Of a DNA stretch of 64,000 bases, positions 1 through 7,861 are shown piece after piece (the stretch's first letter is position 1; each line of letters begins with the position of its first letter). The position numbers and the translations under genes are program-made. This DNA is from Streptomyces sp. CB01881. Lineage in GTDB: Bacteria > Actinomycetota > Actinomycetes > Streptomycetales > Streptomycetaceae. The notes beneath the pieces were generated by a model. It was not told where the DNA came from and made no database searches. It saw only the letters and a list, made by a program, of their open reading frames with translations. The stretch spans positions 1,907,291 to 1,971,290 of the forward strand of contig NZ_CP026498.1 of assembly GCF_002953255.1 (NCBI RefSeq). The letters are read 5' to 3'.

Positions 1-2
1 GC

Positions 3-965
3 GGGGACGCGGGGCTGACCTCCTCGATGCTCTCGCTCGACGGCATCGTGGACGAGGTCAGCTTCACCACCGGTCCCGCGCTGGTCGGCCTGCTCGCCAC
101 GCTGGTCTCCCCCGCGGCCGGCCTGCTGACGGCGGCCGCACTGACCGGCGTCTGCGCCACCCTCTTCGCACTGCACCCGACCCCCACCCGCGCGGGCTCC
201 GGCACCGGCGCACAGGTGCGCGCCCCCGGGCGGCTGCTGAACGCGCCCTACGTCCTGCTGCTGGCCGGGATGGCGCTGCTGGGCGCCTGCTTCGGCTCGG
301 TGCAGGTCGGGGTGACGGCCACCACGGACGCCCTCGGGCAGCCGGGCGCGGCGGGGCTGATCTACGGGTTCATGGGCTTCACCAGCGCCTTCGCGGGGAT
401 CGCCACCGCCGCCCTGCCCGCCCGCTGGGAGCTGCCGCTGCGCCTGCGGGCGGGGACCGTCCTGCTCTGCGCCGCGTCCGTCCTGCTGCTCTTCGCGGGC
501 GGCGGCGTGGCCACCCTGGCCGCCGCGATCGGGTGCCTCGGCGTGGCGGTCGCCCCGCAGATGATCACCATGTTCGGGCTCGTGGAGCGGACGGTGCCCT
601 CCGCCCGGCTGGGCGAGGCGATGGCGGCGCTGGTCAGCGCGATCATCCTGGCCCAGTCGGCGGGGACGTTCCTCGGCGGCTGGGCGGCCGACCACGTCGG
701 GCCCACCGCGCCGTTCCGGATCACCGTCGCCGCCGCGGCGGCCGCCCTGCTGCTCGCCGCGTTCACCGCGACCGGCCGCCGCTACCGCCGCCGGGGCGGA
801 GCGTCGCCGGACAGCCCGTCAGGGGGCGCTCCGGGCAGCGCACCGGTCCCCGGACCGATTCCCAAGAACACCCCAAGCACCGGGGCGGATTCCCCGGAGA
901 AAGCGGAGCCCGGGCGTCGGCGGCGTGAAGGGAACGAGGAGCCCGTGCAGCCCTCGCGGGCGTAA
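3..965 (+). CDS. MFS transporter, C-terminal part (left edge cut)
   Basis: The reading frame is open to the left edge, so the gene starts outside the window. The visible part has repeated hydrophobic segments of about 20 residues, with short basic loops such as RWELPLRLRAG, typical of the second half of a major facilitator superfamily drug/sugar efflux protein in the inner membrane. The last membrane segment is followed by a long hydrophilic tail of about 60 residues rich in Pro, Gly, Arg and Glu, probably cytoplasmic. The substrate cannot be inferred. A 145-bp gap separates it from the next gene. Confidence 0.8.
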   Translation, partial: GDAGLTSSMLSLDGIVDEVSFTTGPALVGLLATLVSPAAGLLTAAALTGVCATLFALHPTPTRAGSGTGAQVRAPGRLLNAPYVLLLAGMALLGACFGSVQVGVTATTDALGQPGAAGLIYGFMGFTSAFAGIATAALPARWELPLRLRAGTVLLCAASVLLLFAGGGVATLAAAIGCLGVAVAPQMITMFGLVERTVPSARLGEAMAALVSAIILAQSAGTFLGGWAADHVGPTAPFRITVAAAAAALLLAAFTATGRRYRRRGGASPDSPSGGAPGSAPVPGPIPKNTPSTGADSPEKAEPGRRRREGNEEPVQPSRA

Positions 966-1109
966 CACCCCCGCCCCTGCCACACGTTAGGCTCTGCCCC
1001 CGATGTCCGCGCCGCACCACACGGCGCGGGCATCGAGCCATTCGGACGGACGGACCGACTGACGTACCGGCAGACGTGAAGACGTCCCGGGGACGGGGGA
1101 ACGGGAACC

Positions 1110-1454
1110 ATGAGCGGCGGGACAAACACGGCACCCGGAGCAGGGGCGGCGGGCGGGTACGGCGTCAGCCTGGCCGGCCTGAGCGGCGTCGGCGACCAGC
1201 TGGGCAAGACGGCGACCGACATCGCGGCGGCCAAGGCCGCCTACGCCGGCTCGGTCTGCTACGCGTCGACGGCGTTCGGCGAGTTCGGCATGGACCAGGC
1301 CTGGGCCGCCTTCGACACGGCGTGGTCGAAGGAGATCACCGTCACCCAGCGCGCCCTCGACGAGCTGTCGCAGAAGATGTCGGCCACGACGCAGAACTAC
1401 CGCAACGCGGAGAAGGCCGTCACCGCCTCGCTGGTGCCGGCGGGTGGCCGGTGA
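1110..1454 (+). CDS. ESX/WXG100-like small secreted protein
   Basis: The product has 114 residues, the size of WXG100 proteins exported by type VII (ESX) secretion. After a Gly/Ala-rich start it is predicted almost wholly helical, with a central turn around residues 55-70 (GMDQAWAAFDTAW) resembling a WXG hairpin, although no exact W-x-G is present. Its stop overlaps the GTG start of the next gene (GTGA), so the two are translationally coupled. This fits a small ESX partner paired with a larger effector. The family call rests on size, helix pattern and context. Confidence 0.6.
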   Translation: MSGGTNTAPGAGAAGGYGVSLAGLSGVGDQLGKTATDIAAAKAAYAGSVCYASTAFGEFGMDQAWAAFDTAWSKEITVTQRALDELSQKMSATTQNYRNAEKAVTASLVPAGGR

Positions 1455-3007
1455 GCAAGGTCAAGGATCTGGAACACGCCCAGCACAGCATCGAGCAGCT
1501 GGAGTTCATGTTCGCCAACCTGCACCTGCTGCAGGGGATCAACGAGGCGCTGGCCGTGCCGGAGCCGGTCGGCGACCCGGGCGCCGTCCGGGCGCGGGCG
1601 AAGGACTACGCGCAGGCCGCCGCCTCCTTCGGCCAGGCCTCGCAGGACCTCGCGGGCATCGCCACCAACCAGCTCCCCGCGGTCTGGACGGGTTCGGTGG
1701 CCGAGCACGCCACCCAGGCGATCCACGCGATGTCGGCCGAGACCATCACCTCCAAGGAGACCCTGGCCGAGGCGGCCGGGCTGCTGGACGCCTGGGCCAA
1801 CGAGCTGGAGTGGGCGAAGCGGACCGACGCCGACGGCTGCCGCCAGCTGAAGGACGCCGGGGATCGGGTCAAGGACGATCTCGGCGGCTTCGACGCCGAC
1901 GCCCGCGCCACGGCGCTGTCCGGCGTCGGCGCCCGCCTGGCGGCCGCCCGCCGGGCCGAGAGCTCCGGCACCAGCACCGCGAGCAAGCTGAACCAGCTGA
2001 CCTCCAAGGCCCGCGCCTCGCGCGCCGGCGAGGGCTCGCTCGACCCACTGGCGGCCGTGGTGCTGGCCACCGAGAAGAACCCGGGCGCGGGCGAGGACGA
2101 CGGCTACATCCTGACGCCGGGCCAGCTCGACCGCGCCACCCAGACCCTCGGCGTGATGACCGGGGCCGACCAGGCGGCCTTCCGCGCCCTGCTGTCCGGC
2201 GCCAAGTCCCCCGAGGAGGCCGCCTACCTCTGGAAGGCGCTGGCGGCCGGCCACTCGGTGGCCGACATCCAGAAGTTCGACGCCGGAATCCACCCGCACG
2301 GTGACGACCCGGCCTGGCTCGCCCAGCACCTGGTGCCCGCGACCAGCACCAAGGACATCAACCGCGAGTCCTCGGACAACATCGACCTCACCTACCAGGG
2401 CCAGCAGGTCAACATCGACGGCTACGGCGTCTACTCGCAGCGCGACGTCAGCGACTGCGTGGCCGCGTCGACCGTGATCGCCCAGGCCAAGCTGGACCCG
2501 CTGCTGATGTACCAGCTCACCACCGGCGGCACGCCCGACGAACCCGGCGCGGACTCCGCGCAGAACTTCGAGCAGCGGCTGCAGAAGACCTACGTGGACG
2601 AGTACATCGCGGGCCAGAAGGCCGACGGCCGGAAGACCTACCCCGAGGAGGACAGCGGTCTCGGTCCCAAGGCCCAGACCTACCTGGCCGACAAGGACCT
2701 CGGCAAGGCCACCGGCGCCGACTACGAGCACGTGGAGCTGAAGAGCGACGCGGACCGGCGGGCGGCGCTGGCCCGGATCGAGAAGTCGGTGGACGAGGGC
2801 CTGCCCGTCCCGATCAGCGTCCGCAACGAGGACGAGGGCCACCAGATGATGATCATCGGCCGGGACGGCGACAAGCTCCAGATCTACAACCCCTGGGGCT
2901 TCACCTCCTGGGTGACCGAGGACCAGTTCGTCAACAGCCAGCTCGGCGGACTGACCCCCGGCGAACACCCCCTGAACAAGTCGACCGCCCTGGAGCTGCC
3001 GAAATGA
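1451..3007 (+). CDS. Type VII-associated effector with C-terminal papain-fold cysteine peptidase domain
   Basis: The GTG start at 1451 is chosen because it overlaps the upstream stop; the frame remains open further upstream but reads through the ESX gene. The product has about 518 residues. The first ~200 are helical and Ala-rich, like an ESX/LXG-type export domain. The C-terminal ~190 residues look like a papain/calpain-fold peptidase: Cys336 in RDVSDCVAAS, His464 in EGHQMMIIG and Asn480 in IYNPWG form the expected Cys-His-Asn triad. A Gln (QRDVSD) precedes the Cys, as in the oxyanion-hole position. It may be a secreted toxin or a processing peptidase. The downstream gene overlaps it and could encode immunity. 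Confidence 0.65.
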   Translation: MSKVKDLEHAQHSIEQLEFMFANLHLLQGINEALAVPEPVGDPGAVRARAKDYAQAAASFGQASQDLAGIATNQLPAVWTGSVAEHATQAIHAMSAETITSKETLAEAAGLLDAWANELEWAKRTDADGCRQLKDAGDRVKDDLGGFDADARATALSGVGARLAAARRAESSGTSTASKLNQLTSKARASRAGEGSLDPLAAVVLATEKNPGAGEDDGYILTPGQLDRATQTLGVMTGADQAAFRALLSGAKSPEEAAYLWKALAAGHSVADIQKFDAGIHPHGDDPAWLAQHLVPATSTKDINRESSDNIDLTYQGQQVNIDGYGVYSQRDVSDCVAASTVIAQAKLDPLLMYQLTTGGTPDEPGADSAQNFEQRLQKTYVDEYIAGQKADGRKTYPEEDSGLGPKAQTYLADKDLGKATGADYEHVELKSDADRRAALARIEKSVDEGLPVPISVRNEDEGHQMMIIGRDGDKLQIYNPWGFTSWVTEDQFVNSQLGGLTPGEHPLNKSTALELPK

Positions 3008-3390
3008 CCACCGTCCGGCCGGACGCCGAACTGGCTGACCTCGACGTGCCCGCCGCCATCACCCGCGGCCTGCTGCTCGACGGCGGCCCGCGCCAGGCCC
3101 TGTTCACCGAGGCCGCCATCGCCGCCGCGCACCGCGCCGAGGCGGCGGGCGTCGGCCCGTACCCGCTGGGCTTCCTCGCCCGGCACGTCCGGGCCGGCGG
3201 TTTCGCGGCCGCCCTCGCGCTGCCCGAGCCGGTGATCGGGCTGCCCGGTCGCGCGCTGGTCCGCGACTGGCTCCAGGCCGCTGCGGCGAGCGGCGCCGAT
3301 GTGGCGCGCGAGCACCTGTTCGCGCGCTGGCTGGCGGAGGTCTCCGCACTGCTCGCGATCCGGCGCGACCTGCGGGAGTTGGACGACTGA
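3004..3390 (+). CDS. Small helical protein coupled to peptidase effector (possible immunity/chaperone)
   Basis: The ATG overlaps the stop of the peptidase gene by four bases (ATGA), so it is the third gene of a coupled operon. The 128-residue product is Ala/Leu-rich, has no signal peptide and is predicted to be all helical. I do not recognise a family. Position directly after a secreted-effector-like gene suggests a cognate immunity protein or cytoplasmic chaperone; this is inference from gene order only. Confidence 0.6.
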   Translation: MTTVRPDAELADLDVPAAITRGLLLDGGPRQALFTEAAIAAAHRAEAAGVGPYPLGFLARHVRAGGFAAALALPEPVIGLPGRALVRDWLQAAAASGADVAREHLFARWLAEVSALLAIRRDLRELDD

Positions 3391-3419
3391 GCGGCCGTCC
3401 GGTGCCGCGGCCTCCCGGG

Positions 3420-3455
3420 GCCCGGGCCCGGACCGGGGCGGCGGTGGGCCCGGGC
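3420..3455 (+). terminator. Candidate hairpin terminator after ESX cassette
   Basis: GCCCGGGCCC (3420-3429) pairs with GGGCCCGGGC (3446-3455) across a 16-nt GC-rich loop, 30 bp after the last gene of the cassette. No T-run follows, as is common in actinomycetes. The surrounding sequence is so G/C-rich that chance pairing is possible. Confidence 0.35.
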
Positions 3456-3546
3456 GGGGGCGGCAGGCCCGGGCCTTGGCGGCGGGCGTTGCGGCGGGAG
3501 GTTCGCAGGCCGCCTGCCGGCGGGCCTGCCGCCCTATGATCTGTTC

Positions 3547-4098
3547 ATGATCGAAGGAACGCGGGTGAGACTGCGCGCGCTGCGCGCCGAGGACGCGGAG
3601 CACCATCTCCGGTGGCGCAACGACCCGGAGGTGGTCCGCCTGGCTTCCGCCGGGGACCCGTGCTTCGGGCCGGTCACGGCCGAGGCGGTCGGGATCGCGT
3701 TCGACACCATGCTGCGACTGGTCCCGCGGGAAGCGGCCGTGCTCACCGTCGAGGAGTCGGCGACCGGGCGCGTCATCGGCGTGACCGACTACCGCGGCCT
3801 CGACCCGTACCTCGGGGTCGCCACGCTCGGGATCACCATCGGCGAACGGGAGTTCTGGGGCCGGGGGCACGGGTCGGAGGCGCTGCGGCTGCTGGTGGAC
3901 CACCTGTTCGGCGCGTACGGACTGCACCGGCTGGAGCTGGACACCTGGAGCGGCAACGAGCGCGCCGCCCGGGCCTTCGTCCGGCTCGGCTTCCGGGAGG
4001 AGGGCCGCCGCCGGTCGGCCGCCCTGGTGGGCGGAGTCCGCTACGACCGGGTGCTGTTCGGCCTGCTCCGGGAGGAGTGGGCCGCGGCGAGGCCGTAG
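3547..4098 (+). CDS. GNAT family N-acetyltransferase (RimJ/RimL-like)
   Basis: The 183-residue product has the layout of RimJ/RimL-type acetyltransferases, which move an acetyl group from acetyl-CoA to an amine. The N-terminal strand reads VRLRALRAEDAEH. The acetyl-CoA binding region is REFWGRGHGSEA (Q/RxxGxG/A motif) at about residues 102-113, and the family's LELDTWSGNERAARAFVRLGFREEG follows, with the Asn-Glu-Arg-Ala turn and the GF motif. Length is normal. It stands alone, 156 bp after the ESX cassette. The substrate is not predictable. Confidence 0.85.
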   Translation: MIEGTRVRLRALRAEDAEHHLRWRNDPEVVRLASAGDPCFGPVTAEAVGIAFDTMLRLVPREAAVLTVEESATGRVIGVTDYRGLDPYLGVATLGITIGEREFWGRGHGSEALRLLVDHLFGAYGLHRLELDTWSGNERAARAFVRLGFREEGRRRSAALVGGVRYDRVLFGLLREEWAAARP

Positions 4099-4131
4099 GC
4101 ACGGGGCCGGCCGGAGGGTACCTGCCACCGC

Positions 4132-4177
4132 CCGGCGCCGGGTTTCCGCTCCGGCACCGGGTTTCCGCTCCGGCGCC
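4132..4177. repeat. 19-bp tandem repeat (2.4 copies)
   Basis: The unit CCGGC(G/A)CCGGGTTTCCGCT occurs at 4132-4150 and 4151-4169, followed by a partial third copy ending at 4177. It lies between two GNAT genes just upstream of 4204. No promoter-like element is obvious in it. Confidence 0.7.
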
Positions 4178-4203
4178 CGCGTCCCTGCGCCAGACTGGCC
4201 CGC

Positions 4204-4675
4204 ATGGTGGTTCTCCGCGTCCTCACGACCGACGACTGGCCGCTGTGGCGGGACGCCCGGCTCGCCGCCCTCGCCGAGGCGCCGTACGCCTTCAAGGCCC
4301 GGCTCGCGGACTGGGAGCACGGCGGTGAGCGACAGTGGCGCGAGCGCCTGGCGATGCCCGGCGCGTTCCACGTCGTCGCCCTGCTGGACGGCCGGCCGGC
4401 GGGCCTGGCCGGGGGCGTGCCCGGGGCCGACGGCGTGCCGCAGCTGCGGTCGGTCTGGGTCGGCCCCGAGGTGCGGGGGCGCGGGGTCGCGGACCGGCTG
4501 GTCGCGGCGGTCGAGGGGTGGGCGCGGCGGACGGGCGCCGCGGTGTTGCAGCTCGCGGTGGTTCCGGGCAACGAGGCCGCCGTCGCGCTCTACCGTCGCC
4601 ACGGGTTCGTCGCCACGGAGCCGCTGCCCGACGGCGCCCGGCCGGGAGCTGCTGATGGCCAAGCCGCTGCGCTGA
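4204..4675 (+). pseudogene. GNAT acetyltransferase gene with single-base frameshift near its end
   Basis: From ATG 4204 the frame encodes a normal GNAT fold: N-terminal DDWPLWRDARLAAL, CoA-binding motif VGPEVRGRGVADRLV, and the C-terminal NEAAVALYRRHGFV. After EPLPDGAR the frame leaves the family sequence and would run on for over 300 residues antisense to the LysR gene. The next frame supplies the expected ending, RELLMAKPLR followed by a stop at 4673-4675. One surplus C in the GC run near 4641-4643 explains this, giving an intact product of about 156 residues when removed. Either a true frameshift or a sequencing error. Confidence 0.7.
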
Positions 4676-4809
4676 CCGCGCCTCCCCGCGCTCCCGGGCC
4701 TCGGCCCGCCGGAACCGGCCGGACGGGCCGCACACGGGCCGGACGGGCCCGCCCCGCGCGGGGAGCGCCGGCGGGGCCCGGGTCGGCGAGGGCCCGGGTC
4801 GGCGGGCGG

Positions 4810-5718
4810 TCAACCCGGCCGCACCGCCGGGTACGCGCTCCGCAGCCTGGCCAGCAGTTCCCGCGCGGCCGGCCGCTGCGGGCCGTCCGCCTGCCAGGCG
4901 AGGGCGATGCGGCCACGGGCCTCGGGGTCGGCGAGCCGCCGGGTGCCGAGGCCGAGGACGGCGGCGTACTCGGAGGGGACCTCCGGAAGGACGGCCACGC
5001 CCAGTCCCCGGGCGGCGAGTTGGGCCAGCAGCGGCGGCGAGGAGGCCTCGAAGGCGATGCGCGGCCGGACACCGGCCCGCGCGCAGGCGTGTTCGAGGGT
5101 GGCGCGCAGACCGGTGCCGCGCGGGAGGCTGATCAGGGGACGGTCGGCGAGGGCGGCGACCGGAAGGGGGTCGGCGGCGAGGAAGGGGTCGCCGACGGTG
5201 GTGGCGGCCACCAGCGGGGTGTCCACCACCACCTGGAAGGCGATGCCCGGCGGGGGCTCCTGCTCCGCCACCCCGACGATCGCGATGTCCAGCTCCCCGC
5301 GGCGCAGGGCGGCGAGCATCTGCTCGGAGCCGGACTCGCTCAGCGAGATCTCGACGCCGGGGTGGTCGCGGTGGAAGCCCGCGAGCAGTTCGGCGACCGC
5401 GAACTCCTCCGTCGCCGCGCCCGACACCAGCCCGATCGCCACCTGCCCGCGCACCAGTCCCGCGTACTCGTCGGCGGTCTGCCGGATTCCCTCGACCGCC
5501 GCGAGGGCCGCCCGGACGTACGGGAGGACGGCCTCGCCGAGCTCGGTCGTGGTCACCGTCCGGCCCGAGCGGTCGAGCAGCCGATGGCCCAACTCGCGTT
5601 CCAGCTGGAGGATCTGGGCACTCACTCCCGGCTGGGCGAGGTGCAGGCGCGCCGCGGCCCGGGTGAAGTTGGCCTCCTCGACCACGGCGGCCAGGTACTG
5701 CAACTGGCGAAGCTCCAT
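4810..5718 (-). CDS. LysR family transcriptional regulator
   Basis: The product of about 302 residues begins MELRQLQYLAAVVEEANFTRAAA, the winged helix-turn-helix of LysR regulators, with the recognition region HLAQPGVSAQILQLERELG. The rest is the two-lobed effector-binding domain (VAIGLVSG, LDIAIVGV, GLGVAVLPEV). A GTG two codons upstream (5724) is an alternative start. It is divergent from the DinB-fold gene at 5790, 71 bp away, so it may regulate that gene or itself. The ligand is unknown. Confidence 0.88.
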   Translation of the reverse strand: MELRQLQYLAAVVEEANFTRAAARLHLAQPGVSAQILQLERELGHRLLDRSGRTVTTTELGEAVLPYVRAALAAVEGIRQTADEYAGLVRGQVAIGLVSGAATEEFAVAELLAGFHRDHPGVEISLSESGSEQMLAALRRGELDIAIVGVAEQEPPPGIAFQVVVDTPLVAATTVGDPFLAADPLPVAALADRPLISLPRGTGLRATLEHACARAGVRPRIAFEASSPPLLAQLAARGLGVAVLPEVPSEYAAVLGLGTRRLADPEARGRIALAWQADGPQRPAARELLARLRSAYPAVRPG

Positions 5719-5789
5719 AACCACCGATTCTAGTGATCAGAACAACCAGCTCTTGGACTTATGACGCCGGCCCGGGCAGGCTGACGATC

Positions 5790-6392
5790 ATGGGAAGCAG
5801 CACCGCATCGACCGTCCGGGCCGCCATCGCCGCAGAGCGTCGCGAGCTGGCCGACGTCCTCGACGGCCTCACCGACGCCCAGTGGGACGCCCCCTCGCTC
5901 TGCGCCGGCTGGCGCGTGCGCGAGGTGGCCGCGCACATGAGCACGGGGTTCCGCCACTCGCTGCCCCGCACCGCGCTCGAACTCGCCCGCGCACGCGGCA
6001 GCCTGCACCGGATGACGGACCGCACCGCCCGGCGTGACGCCGCGGCCCTCGGACCACGCGAACTCGCCGACGCCCTGCGGGAGAACGCCGACCACCCGTG
6101 GACGCCGCCGGTCGGCGGGTTCACCGCCGCACTCGGGCACGACGTCGTCCACGGCCTGGACATCACCGTCCCGCTCGGCCTGGACCGCCGGGTACCCGCC
6201 GACCGCCTGCGCCTCCTCCTGGACGCCGTCACCCCTCGCAGCCTCCGGTTCTTCGGCGCGCGGCTGGACGGTGCCGGGCTGCGCGCCACCGACCTCGACT
6301 GGTCCTACGCCGGTGATAGCGGCGGCCGCACGGTGGCCCGGCCGGCGCAGGAACTGCTGCTGCTCGCCTACGGGCGGACGCTCTCCGGCTGA
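5790..6392 (+). CDS. Maleylpyruvate isomerase/DinB-fold family protein
   Basis: The ATG at 5790 is preferred over one at 5733, because the family pattern begins soon after it. The 200-residue protein has the mycothiol-dependent maleylpyruvate isomerase N-terminal pattern: helices around ERRELADVLDGLTDAQWDAPSLCAGWRVREVAAHM (W..PS.C.GW.V.D..AH) and a second histidine in GHDVVHGLDIT. These His residues normally form the metal site of the DinB-like four-helix bundle. Many actinobacterial members have unknown thiol-dependent functions. Divergent from the LysR gene. Confidence 0.75.
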   Translation: MGSSTASTVRAAIAAERRELADVLDGLTDAQWDAPSLCAGWRVREVAAHMSTGFRHSLPRTALELARARGSLHRMTDRTARRDAAALGPRELADALRENADHPWTPPVGGFTAALGHDVVHGLDITVPLGLDRRVPADRLRLLLDAVTPRSLRFFGARLDGAGLRATDLDWSYAGDSGGRTVARPAQELLLLAYGRTLSG

Positions 6393-6432
6393 CCGGGCGT
6401 CGGGCCCCGGGGGCCGAACCGCCCGCCGATCG

Positions 6433-7230
6433 TCACAGTGCCAGCACCGGGCGGACGGAGAGGTCCTGGAACAGGCCCTCCCCCTCCGGGCCGTGGAAGA
6501 GCTCGGCCGTGTACGGGTTGCGGTTGGCGGTGGCCAGCGGGAGCCAGGCCAGCAGGCGGCCGTAGCCGCCGCAGACCGACTCGCCGCCGTCGCCGCCGTG
6601 GACCGCCGTCACGTCACTGCTCAGCTCGGTGCGGTAGGTGTCGTAGGCGATGCGCAGACCGAAGGCGTTCGGCTGCCGGTGCGGCCCGTCGGCGTCCCCG
6701 TACGGGATGCGGTCGAGCGGGCACTCGTCGCCCCAGCGGAAGAGGGTGCCGGCGCCGGCGCCGCAGGCGTGCTCCCACTCGTCCGCGCTCGGCAGCCGCA
6801 GGCCACGGGCGGCGAGGACGGCCGGCATGTCGGCGGGCGGCTCGGTCAGCTCCTCGTCCTGCACGGCCATCAACACGGTCGGGAGGGTCACGGTGCGGCG
6901 CGGGCTCAGCACTTGGGCGAGGTGGGCGCGCAGGTCGGGGCCGAGACCGAAGCCCTCGGCCTCGCTCTCCGCGTAGTCGGCGGCCTGCTCGGGCGTGGGC
7001 TGCCAGGCCTCCAGGTCGAAGCCGAGCACCAGCCGCCCGCCCGGTACCAGCGCGAACTCCTGGCCGCCGCGGTCCAATCGGACGCGGTGCAGCCGCGCGC
7101 CGAGGTGGTCGACGGCCTCCACGGCGATGACCCGGCCGCCCACGGCGTCCGCCACCGCCCGGGCGGTGGCGTGGGCGGCGGGGAGGTCGTAGGAACGCCA
7201 CCGGTCGAGGCTGAGGTCGGCGAGGGACAT
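6433..7230 (-). CDS. Uncharacterised protein with formylglycine-generating-enzyme-like segment
   Basis: ATG at 7230 gives 265 residues; an upstream in-frame extension reads into an unrelated relic. The middle holds LPSADEWEHACGAGAGTLFRWGDE, which resembles the LP(T/S)EAEWEYAARGG...FPWGDE signature of the SUMF1/FGE-sulfatase fold. The end (SVCGGYGRLLAWLPLATANRNPY ... FQDLSVRPVLAL) matches the fold's closing SxRPVL pattern. The first 120 residues are not recognised. Catalytic formylglycine chemistry should not be assumed from this shortened version. Confidence 0.55.
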   Translation of the reverse strand: MSLADLSLDRWRSYDLPAAHATARAVADAVGGRVIAVEAVDHLGARLHRVRLDRGGQEFALVPGGRLVLGFDLEAWQPTPEQAADYAESEAEGFGLGPDLRAHLAQVLSPRRTVTLPTVLMAVQDEELTEPPADMPAVLAARGLRLPSADEWEHACGAGAGTLFRWGDECPLDRIPYGDADGPHRQPNAFGLRIAYDTYRTELSSDVTAVHGGDGGESVCGGYGRLLAWLPLATANRNPYTAELFHGPEGEGLFQDLSVRPVLAL

Positions 7231-7308
7231 GGCGGCAGTCTGGCACGGGCGGGTGACAACGCCTCGCCGCGGACCGGTGAAGCCCCCGCCCGGCGGCCCT
7301 CCCCCGCC

Positions 7309-7425
7309 ACGACGGGCGGGTGTGGTCGGGTGGTCCGCACCGTCGAGGGCTCCGTTGATCGCGAGCACCGGAACGGTGATCCCGGCCGCGCGGGCCCGGG
7401 TGGCGTTGGCGGAACGACCGGGCGG
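7309..7425 (-). pseudogene. Relic of an alpha/beta-hydrolase
   Basis: Between two intact minus-strand genes the minus strand encodes RARAAGITVPVLAINGALDG followed by ADH, which resembles the strand-turn carrying the acid residue of alpha/beta hydrolases (xVPVLAxNGxLDxxDH). Nothing else of such a hydrolase remains on either side: the 5' side runs directly into the stop of the VOC gene and the 3' side loses similarity. It looks like a degraded remnant of about 40 codons. Chance resemblance is possible. Confidence 0.4.
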
Positions 7426-7827
7426 TCAGGACGTCCAGGTCCGGGTGCAGAGCACCAGGCGGTAGCCGTCCGGGTCGGCGACGGTGACGCCGAACTCGTC
7501 CCAGTACGGGTTGTGGGCGGTCACGCGGGTGCCGCCGGCGGCCTCCAGGCGGGCGACCAGGGCCTCGTTCACGGGCGCGCCCAGGTAGAGGACGAAGAGG
7601 TCGTCGACGGTCGGGGTCGGGTCGAGGGGGTGCTCGGGGTCGCGGGTCAGCTCGAAGTGCCAACTGCCGCCGGGGATACCGACCATGACGAGGTCGTGCT
7701 CGGCGGGGACGCGCTCGGCGGAGCGCCAGAGAACGGAGAGGCCGAGGCCGTCGACGTAGAAGCGCTCGGCGGCGGCGAGGTCCCGGGAGGGGCGGGCGAC
7801 GCGGACGTGCGTAGTGGAGTCGATCAT
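7426..7827 (-). CDS. VOC (glyoxalase/bleomycin-resistance/dioxygenase) family protein
   Basis: The 133-residue product is the length of a single-subunit VOC protein with two beta-alpha-beta-beta-beta modules. It shows THVRVARPSRDLAAAERFYVDGLGLSVLW at the N-terminus and DEFGVTVADPDGYRLVLCTR near the end, the characteristic ADPDGY. His7 and the Glu in WHFEL are plausible metal ligands. The reaction is unknown. It lies 34 bp from the FhuF-type gene on the same strand but has no evident functional link to it. Confidence 0.85.
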   Translation of the reverse strand: MIDSTTHVRVARPSRDLAAAERFYVDGLGLSVLWRSAERVPAEHDLVMVGIPGGSWHFELTRDPEHPLDPTPTVDDLFVLYLGAPVNEALVARLEAAGGTRVTAHNPYWDEFGVTVADPDGYRLVLCTRTWTS

Positions 7828-7861
7828 GTGGCGAGCGTACCGGTGAGCACCCGAGCGGGCG

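Noticed and set aside
1076..1450. Upstream extension of the peptidase effector frame
   Set aside because: It overlaps the ESX-like gene in another frame and has shadow composition.
4676..5733. Long plus-strand frame continuing from the GNAT gene
   Set aside because: It is antisense to the well-supported LysR gene and has Arg/Gly/Pro-rich shadow composition; the GNAT frameshift explains it.
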